Origin: Bacteroidaceae bacterium | GTDB lineage: Bacteria; Bacteroidota; Bacteroidia; Bacteroidales; Bacteroidaceae | Direction: 5' to 3' | DNA: 58,621 nt | NCBI GenBank assembly: GCA_017408685.1 | Contig: JAFQUE010000003.1 | Coordinates: 1-58,621 of the forward strand | Part shown: piece after piece, positions 53,085 to 58,621 of the stretch | Layout of the letters: every line of letters starts with the position of its first letter | Position numbering within the stretch: position 1 is the first letter of the stretch | The notes under the pieces: model-generated | Told to the model about the DNA's origin: nothing | What the model saw: only the letters and a program-made list of their open reading frames with translations | Databases searched by the model: none | Translations under genes and position numbers: made by a program

Positions 53085-55916
53085 CTACTTTCCTCCGATA
53101 TTGAACCTGTATATCGCATGCAGCATGACATAGCTGTAGAATATCTTATCACGGTTGAAGTAACGCATGCCCGGCCGCACATAACTGTATTCCGCTGTGC
53201 GCTGGTGCAGTATATCCACAGCCTCGAGCTGCAAGGTCAGAGCCTTGTTCTTGAGGAAAGACTGCGAGACGGTTGCGTTCCACAACCACTGGTCATGGTT
53301 CATTATCTCATCGGCATAGCCACGGCGGCCGTACAACCCGAACGAGGTATTGATTTTCATTCCGAACGGAAGGTCAACCTGCGGCTGAAGTGTACACTCG
53401 AATGTGTGTCCGCTCTGGTTGTACTCGGGAGTGCTGCCGTAACGTGAGATGTCGGCAGAATATTGGCCGTTAAGGTTCACGTTCCATATTCCGCTGCGCC
53501 ATTTGAGAGACATGCCGGCACGTGGGGAGTGGCCGTATACAACTGAAAGTCCGAGTTTATCGCCCATTGCGCCTATATAGTTCTTGTCGCGGCTTATATG
53601 ATAGGCTCCACTTACAAACAATGTCCAATGACGCTCCTTGTCAAGCGGCTGTTCGGTATTTGCACCCACTGCAACAAAGTAGACCCCGTTGACATTATCC
53701 TTGGTGTGCAGCTGTTTGCCTGTTTGCGGGTCGGTCACAATTATATCAACAATCCTGTTGTTGTATAATCCGCAACTTGCGTAGAGGCTGTAACTGTCGC
53801 CGCGCTTCTCGTTGAACCAACGGCTGAAGAGGTTGAAATGGTTTTGCCATTGGGTCTTAAGGCCGGGGTTGTTTACACGCTCAACCATCTGGTCGCTGGT
53901 GTCGGTAACAGGCAGCAGCTCAAGTAACGAAGGACGGTGTGAGTAGCCGAAATAGCGGAGTGTTACCTCGCTGTTCTTTACAGGTTTCCATTTTATATCG
54001 GCATATGGAGTAAAATCGAAATAACTACGCGAGGGAGAATGTGCCGTACCCCCTCTTTCATACAGCAGTTCCTCATCGTAATATTCAATTTCCACAGCCA
54101 ACGCTGCTTCAATTTTGTCCCAAACGCCCGTGACTGAAGGGTCAATCAAATGCCTCTGTTCTCTCCTCTTTGAACAGTGACTGTTTGCAATGTCTATCAC
54201 TGCCGCAAGTGAATCGGCAGTGGACGGACGCACTCCCGGTAGCAGCCCGGGCTGTGAATAATAAGGGTAACGGTCGAGCCTGTAGATAGTATAGTCATCA
54301 TTGTTCTTCATCAGGAGATAACGGTAGTCTACCGAAAAGCTCAGGTTCTTGTTGAATTTTCCTTCAAGAGCAATCTTTGCCCTGAGGTCGCTGTTAAAGG
54401 ACGGTGCGGTGCTGTATCGGCGCTCTACAGACTCAGTGGCGCTACTATTGAAATAACGGTAATTCCTGAGGATGTCCGCTGAGCCATTGTGGCTGTCCAT
54501 GTGGTAAGCGGCCCCTACACTAAGCGAATAGCCCTCTTTCCTGAAGCGATGAATATAGCGGACATCCGTCTCTAAAGAATTGTTGTCGCTCACGGTTATA
54601 TTTTGCGAGGAGTTTGAGTTTACACCCATTGCCCCAAGTTCAGCGCTGACATTTTCGCCCACAAGCCCTTTTTCGGGATTGGGGATATCCATTGCTGCCG
54701 AATAGGTTGAGAGATAGGAAGTACCTTCGTTGCGGTTATCGCTGTAACGATAGTCAATTGTCGCAGCAATGCGGTTAAGAGTATCGATGTTATATGTGAT
54801 ACTGCCGTTAAGGTTCAGGTTCCTGTCGCGACCGTCACTGACGGTGCGCTGATAGGAGTAATGGTTCCCTGCAGCGCCAAGGATATATTCTGTATTCGAT
54901 ATACGGTCATTGCCGCCGCTTGTGTGGCCGGCCTCCACCTCGGCATTGAGTTTAAGGTGACGAGCCTCGGTGTTCTTGCGGCCGTTGTCCCACGAGAATA
55001 TAGCACCCGCCTTGCGATAGGTGTAGAGGCCCATAGGTCCCCACGGGTCACTCTGCCAGTTGCCGTTTTCATCGGCAACCTGGTTCTCACTAATGTTGTT
55101 CATCTGGGCATAGACGGCGGTTCGGCGCTTGTCGGTGAAATTGGAGGCGAAAGCCTTTGCCATGTACTTGCTGTGCGTACCACCGCCGAGGTCGGCATTC
55201 ACGTTCCACTGCGTCTGGTACTCCTTCTTTATCTTGAGGTCTACAACTGTAACCTTGTCAGCATCGTGCACGCCTGCGAACTCCTTCTCCTCATCGGTCT
55301 TCTCATAGACTGCGATATCCTGTACCGCGTCGCTCACAATGTTGGACATTGCAGTGTTGGCGTCACCGATGAAAGGCTTACCATTGACAAGGATTGAACT
55401 CACGGCCTTGCCCTGGAAAGTAAGAGTTCCGTCGGACTCCATAACAAGGCCAGGCAACTGCTTTATGAGCGCCGCAATGGTAGAACCCTCGGGAACGCGG
55501 AATGCGTTGGCATGGTACACGAATGTGTCGGCCTTTATTGTCAGTACCTGTGCAAGGCCTGTCACCTGCAGTTCATCGAGCAGCACATCGCGCGCCAGCA
55601 TAAGGTCGCCAAGTTTAGCCACCGGGCGCTTTGCAGTAAGTTCGACCTTCTTCTTCATTGTCTCGCACCCCACAAAAGAGATTTCGAGCATATACTTGCC
55701 GGCACTCTTTGCCTTTATGTCGAAACGCCCGTCGGCAGCAGTGGGAACGGCAGCAACTGCTGTTGTATCGTTCTTGAGCAGACGCACCGTTGCCGAGGGA
55801 AGCCCCTCGGTAACATTCTCGGCATCCACCACCCTGCCCTGCACGGCAAAGTTCTGTGCCAGGGCTGCAGAGAGAGCAAATGCACAAAGTACAAAAAGTG
55901 ATAATGCCCTTTTCAT
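53085..55916 (-). CDS. Outer-membrane beta-barrel protein with carboxypeptidase-like regulatory domain
   Basis: 943 residues from ATG 55916 (MKRALSLF); an extension to 56012 would cover the promoter. A signal peptide (about 1-20) and a carboxypeptidase-regulatory-like sandwich (about 22-105) precede a plug-like region (about 120-230; GLVMESDGTLTFQGKAVSSILVNGKPFIGD). A barrel follows to the C-terminus (MLHAIYRFNIGGK). It fits the Bacteroidetes outer-membrane barrel family related to TonB receptors. Substrate unknown; no lipoprotein partner is adjacent. It is the right-hand host neighbour of the island. Confidence 0.85.
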   Translation of the reverse strand: MKRALSLFVLCAFALSAALAQNFAVQGRVVDAENVTEGLPSATVRLLKNDTTAVAAVPTAADGRFDIKAKSAGKYMLEISFVGCETMKKKVELTAKRPVAKLGDLMLARDVLLDELQVTGLAQVLTIKADTFVYHANAFRVPEGSTIAALIKQLPGLVMESDGTLTFQGKAVSSILVNGKPFIGDANTAMSNIVSDAVQDIAVYEKTDEEKEFAGVHDADKVTVVDLKIKKEYQTQWNVNADLGGGTHSKYMAKAFASNFTDKRRTAVYAQMNNISENQVADENGNWQSDPWGPMGLYTYRKAGAIFSWDNGRKNTEARHLKLNAEVEAGHTSGGNDRISNTEYILGAAGNHYSYQRTVSDGRDRNLNLNGSITYNIDTLNRIAATIDYRYSDNRNEGTSYLSTYSAAMDIPNPEKGLVGENVSAELGAMGVNSNSSQNITVSDNNSLETDVRYIHRFRKEGYSLSVGAAYHMDSHNGSADILRNYRYFNSSATESVERRYSTAPSFNSDLRAKIALEGKFNKNLSFSVDYRYLLMKNNDDYTIYRLDRYPYYSQPGLLPGVRPSTADSLAAVIDIANSHCSKRREQRHLIDPSVTGVWDKIEAALAVEIEYYDEELLYERGGTAHSPSRSYFDFTPYADIKWKPVKNSEVTLRYFGYSHRPSLLELLPVTDTSDQMVERVNNPGLKTQWQNHFNLFSRWFNEKRGDSYSLYASCGLYNNRIVDIIVTDPQTGKQLHTKDNVNGVYFVAVGANTEQPLDKERHWTLFVSGAYHISRDKNYIGAMGDKLGLSVVYGHSPRAGMSLKWRSGIWNVNLNGQYSADISRYGSTPEYNQSGHTFECTLQPQVDLPFGMKINTSFGLYGRRGYADEIMNHDQWLWNATVSQSFLKNKALTLQLEAVDILHQRTAEYSYVRPGMRYFNRDKIFYSYVMLHAIYRFNIGGK

Positions 55917-56009
55917 TGTATTATGTATTTTTTGTCGTTTATTGTTCTTCAGTTGCGAATACGAGTTGCATGACAAGTCCATTGATTCGCCCGCCGGGCA
56001 TATCCTTCG

Positions 56010-56017
56010 CAAAGATA
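56010..56017 (-). promoter_or_regulatory. -7 box of the outer-membrane barrel gene
   Basis: TATCTTTG on the minus strand, about 94 bp before the ATG at 55916. It supports the downstream start. Confidence 0.55.
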
Positions 56018-56109
56018 ATCATTCTACAAAATTTACCCCCCCAATTGTTAAATCACGTTAAAAACATTCTAAAAAAAAGGGATATGCTACACACGGCGAT
56101 GTTTATTAA

Positions 56110-56117
56110 TTAATTTT
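56110..56117 (+). promoter_or_regulatory. Orphan -7 box of a possible small RNA
   Basis: TAATTTTG fits TAnnTTTG. No gene starts downstream on this strand; an intrinsic terminator follows at 56176-56210. No clear -33 element. Confidence 0.45.
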
Positions 56118-56123
56118 GTATAT

Positions 56124-56210
56124 GCTTAAGCACCACGCGTTGGCGCTGTAACATCGCTTTTGCAACATATCCCACACAGCCGGAAGAACCACCAAACCGG
56201 CTGTTTTTTT
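56124..56210 (+). ncRNA. Possible small RNA, about 87 nt
   Basis: Sequence between an orphan -7 box and a terminator in a gap where both neighbouring genes point the other way. The 5' part has short self-complementary stretches (CACGCG, GGCGCTGT). The terminator is ACAGCCGG/CCGGCTGT followed by T7. No open frame. A trans-acting small RNA is plausible but there is no expression evidence. Confidence 0.45.
56176..56210 (+). terminator. Orphan plus-strand terminator
   Basis: 8-bp stem ACAGCCGG/CCGGCTGT (56176-56183, 56197-56204) followed by TTTTTTT. There is no plus-strand gene upstream, and the orientation excludes it from serving the minus-strand genes. Confidence 0.75.
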
Positions 56211-56297
56211 ATTTTATTCTACGTTCATTCATTAAGCAGACGCAAGAATAACTGTTTTGTTACAGTTTTTTGTGTTAAAAAAGTTTAACGTTCTGTG

Positions 56298-57518
56298 CTA
56301 TTCTTTACCGACAATAATCTCCACACAACCATTCTCGCGCAAAACAGCGAGAGTCAACACATCGGGGAGCGGATAGAGCGCTGTAACATTGCTGTCATTT
56401 GCCTTTATGCCATTAATTGTCTCAATGCGGTCGCCACGGCGCAGGCCTGCCTTCTCGGCGTTGCCGTCTTCAAGAAGGCCGTTCACAACCCAATGGTCGG
56501 CCATTGGCGTGAAAGCAATACCGAAATAGTTGGGTTGCGGCGCACTGAAGTTCCTGTTAGGGCGAAGATAGATTGTCCAATGTGCAAAATCCATTATGAC
56601 ATCAAAGCGTTCAAGGAGTTCATTGCCTACAAGCCCGGCGTAACGTTCATCGGCCAAAGAGCCCTTATGGTTCTCGGACCATGAAATGCGCACATCGTTT
56701 ATAGCATGCCCGCCCACGGTTATCCGTGAGGCACAAACATCATTCTGCACAGCAGAGCCTCCAATTCCGCCCACTGTATAAACGAACTTGCCGCCGCCAT
56801 CGAACACTCCATTGGCCTTCAGTTTGCCGGCAGTGGTGCTGTTCATAGACAATGTGCCGGGCATTCCGGTATCGAGCAGAAAATCTCCGTTAAAGGTATA
56901 ACCGTTAGCGAATGTTACGGAGAGCGGCAAAATCATACGCTCTTTCTTGTCGCCGAGCCATTTGCAATCAATGCGTACAAAGTCACCGGCAATCGCTTCT
57001 TCATTGGCAAGGAAACGTATATAGCCGTCGGCATAATTGAATTCCACTCGCTCGCCCAGCATGAACGGCAGACCGAACAGGCCATCGGTATCATTACCCA
57101 CTATCTTACGGAGATTCATCACTACCGCCATCTGTTCATGATGTGACTTGCCGCCAACCTTGTAGTTCCAGCCGCTTGCGTCGATATTTGCCATCTCCAT
57201 TCCATTTCCTGCCCCGCCAAGCATTGCCTTGCGCAAGTTGCCGTTTATGGCAAAATGATAAGCATAGAATGCCGAGTCGAGCAACAGATTGCTTGCTCCC
57301 GTATCGAATATCATGCGCGCCGGGAACGAGTCGCGCAACACCATATCAAAGCATATATGGCGCCTGTAACTGAATGGAACGGCTCCGGTTGGAAGTTCCA
57401 ACGCAATAGTGTCGCTACTGCTCACAGGAGTTTCATTCTGTTGTACAGGCCTTGAACAGGCAGTCAGGAGCAGAACAACAACCAAAGTTGTCAAGCATTT
57501 GTGTCTTGTCATAATCAT
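56298..57518 (-). CDS. Retropepsin-like aspartyl protease with PDZ domain, lipoprotein
   Basis: 406 residues with a lipoprotein signal (VVVLLLTACSR; Cys near 21). Two pepsin-like halves carry the catalytic motifs FDTGASNL (about 70-77) and LDTGMPGT (about 210-217). A C-terminal PDZ domain follows (about 325-400; DGNAEKAGLRRGDRIETINGIKA). It may act on peptides or misfolded proteins in the periplasm. The start could be M1 or M3. Independent unit, minus strand. Confidence 0.85.
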   Translation of the reverse strand: MIMTRHKCLTTLVVVLLLTACSRPVQQNETPVSSSDTIALELPTGAVPFSYRRHICFDMVLRDSFPARMIFDTGASNLLLDSAFYAYHFAINGNLRKAMLGGAGNGMEMANIDASGWNYKVGGKSHHEQMAVVMNLRKIVGNDTDGLFGLPFMLGERVEFNYADGYIRFLANEEAIAGDFVRIDCKWLGDKKERMILPLSVTFANGYTFNGDFLLDTGMPGTLSMNSTTAGKLKANGVFDGGGKFVYTVGGIGGSAVQNDVCASRITVGGHAINDVRISWSENHKGSLADERYAGLVGNELLERFDVIMDFAHWTIYLRPNRNFSAPQPNYFGIAFTPMADHWVVNGLLEDGNAEKAGLRRGDRIETINGIKANDSNVTALYPLPDVLTLAVLRENGCVEIIVGKE

Positions 57519-57557
57519 AGGGTTTTAATAGTATTATTGTCGCTAACCGCGCACTTG

Positions 57558-57584
57558 TTCATCCTGAGTGAAACGAAGGATCTC
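57558..57584. repeat. Remnant of a dispersed intergenic repeat
   Basis: The segment TTCATCCTGAGTGAAACGAA followed by GGATCTC resembles the short dispersed repeats found between genes in many Bacteroidales. Only one copy is in the window, so the call rests on general knowledge. Confidence 0.4.
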
Positions 57585-57609
57585 TTCTACGCAAACACGC
57601 TGTTGCCAC

Positions 57610-58621
57610 TTATTGCAAGCGGAACATTATAGGCAGTGTAAAGCTTACATTAACAGCCTTGCCGCCTTGAGTACCCGGGTTCCATTTGGGCATTGCAGAC
57701 ACTACACGCACAGCCTCATCCTTGAGAGCCTTTTCAGCAGCGGCGCGCAGTGCCATTATCTCATCGGTACTCAGCGCCTCGCCTTTTTCGTTCTTGAATG
57801 CGGTAACCATAATCTTATCAAGCTCATTCTTTGAATTGGCCAACAGTTCCTCCTTCTGCGCAAGTGTACGTTTCATTATCACAATTTTCGCCCTCTCATC
57901 TTCCAGAAGCTTTTGTGCATTTTCCAGTTCTTCGCGACGGCGATTGAGAATATTTTCCGGCGTACCGCCCTTCTTTAGAACTTCCGACTCTTTTTTCCAC
58001 TTGTCAATGTGCTGCTCAAATTCTTTGCAATCATTCTCGATACTTTCAATACTAAACTTGTAGTGTTCGATTTCTTTCGCTGTTTGCTCGGCAAGCGAGA
58101 CTTCGGAATAATCCGAGGTAAAGTCAGACTTAACCACTTCGGCATTTGAAATGCTACCGTCGGACATGACAACAAACCTCACAAAAACTTTACCTTGCCC
58201 GTTGATGTCACGCGCAGCCTTGGGATATTTGACGTTCATTCTGAGCCACCTCATCAGTTCCGCCAATCCACCGGGATACTCAGGTGCAATCTCGCATACC
58301 TGATAGATTTTCTCTCCACCATCGGTAGTGCGTTCCTCAACATTAAAGTCTACTGTAAACGCAGAAACCTCCTTCTTGCCATTGACTACGGGAGCGGGGT
58401 TACCCACAATGCCGGCATGGGAACCGGAAGATGTTGTAATGAATATTATACCCTCCTTGTCCTTTACATTGTATTTCTCGTTCAGTTCGGCAGTGAGTGC
58501 GCTGTTCTTTATTACCTCAATATGAGCGATTGAAGAGGATTCAAGCTCTTTAAGGTCACCATCAAACACCTTGCCATCCACGACTATGAGCGCATTATCC
58601 TTGACATCAGTGTCTACAATG
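57610..58621 (-). CDS. M56/TonB-type protein, N-terminus beyond the window, with interrupted TonB C-terminal domain
   Basis: At least 336 residues; the frame is open to the right edge (VDTDVKDNALIVVDGK), so the N-terminal part, often an M56 BlaR-like peptidase with membrane helices, is missing. A plug-like segment (LIVVDGKVFDG...IEVIKNSALTAELNEKYNVKDKEGIIFITT) is followed by a TonB C-terminal domain (EYPGGLAELMRWLRMNVKYPKAARDINGQGKVFVRFVVMSDGSI). About 130 residues of coiled coil (KEIEHYKFSIESIENDCKEFEQHI...IVIMKRTLAQKEELLANSKNEL) then intervene before the domain resumes with KDEAVRVVSAMPKWNPGTQGGKAVNVSFTLPIMF. The insertion is unusual. Confidence 0.8.
   Translation of the reverse strand, partial: IVDTDVKDNALIVVDGKVFDGDLKELESSSIAHIEVIKNSALTAELNEKYNVKDKEGIIFITTSSGSHAGIVGNPAPVVNGKKEVSAFTVDFNVEERTTDGGEKIYQVCEIAPEYPGGLAELMRWLRMNVKYPKAARDINGQGKVFVRFVVMSDGSISNAEVVKSDFTSDYSEVSLAEQTAKEIEHYKFSIESIENDCKEFEQHIDKWKKESEVLKKGGTPENILNRRREELENAQKLLEDERAKIVIMKRTLAQKEELLANSKNELDKIMVTAFKNEKGEALSTDEIMALRAAAEKALKDEAVRVVSAMPKWNPGTQGGKAVNVSFTLPIMFRLQ

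Noticed and set aside
55917-56012. Upstream extension of the outer-membrane barrel protein
   Set aside because: The extension would put the signal peptide in the interior of the protein and covers the -7 box at 56010-56017.

Overview
The window comes from a Bacteroidales chromosome (Bacteroides/Prevotella-like). Many genes have the phylum-specific promoter (TTTG, about 19-20 bp, then TAnnTTTG or TAnnTTCG) instead of a classical -10 box. The gene content also fits: RNase P and SRP RNA, NspC polyamine synthesis, DUF2027-Smr, choice-of-anchor J and DUF5689 lipoproteins, a SusC-like receptor, an M56/TonB fusion and an ECF sigma operon. No rRNA, tRNA, complete insertion sequence or CRISPR array was seen.

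Layout. 0-1 kb: a non-coding left edge, then SRP RNA (minus) and RNase P RNA (plus). 1-7.3 kb: a five-gene minus operon glsA-ansB-porin-dcuB-K+/H+ antiporter, which would deamidate Gln and Asn and exchange C4-dicarboxylates. 7.4-11.4 kb: rRNA/tRNA 2'-O-methyltransferase, GH20 hexosaminidase and an outer-membrane barrel. 11.5-14.6 kb: AlkD-like repair protein, GNAT, lipoprotein, DUF362. 14.8-25.8 kb: LolC/E-like permease, ftsE-lysC-lysA, LytTR regulator with purN, DUF2027/Smr-pepT, queA with a cytoplasmic leucine-rich-repeat protein. 26-28.1 kb: two secreted proteins of unknown role. 28.2-28.5 kb: a roughly 300-nt structured RNA with its own promoter and terminator. 28.8-36.2 kb: uvrD-nspC-HD/HTH operon, superoxide dismutase, secreted EEP nuclease, ilvC. 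36.4-42.5 kb: TonB-dependent receptor operon with two lipoproteins. 42.6-50.1 kb: M28 membrane peptidase, fabG, hypothetical proteins and an ECF sigma/anti-sigma operon. 50.4-53.0 kb: an AT-rich accessory island (DUF4417, toxin-like protein, two tandem immunity-like genes and a third truncated copy). 53.1-58.6 kb: an outer-membrane barrel with a carboxypeptidase-like N-terminus, a possible small RNA, an aspartyl protease/PDZ lipoprotein and an M56/TonB-type protein cut by the window end.

The most unusual items are: the island at 50.4-53.0 kb, which looks like a toxin-immunity cassette with an exact 740-bp tandem duplication; the unassigned structured RNA at 28.2-28.5 kb; an orphan promoter-terminator pair at 56.1 kb; an alarmone-hydrolase-like HD domain fused to a DNA-binding-like tail; a TonB C-terminal domain interrupted by a coiled coil; and a family of related GGGTGACCC hairpins, alongside several very long perfect palindromic terminators.
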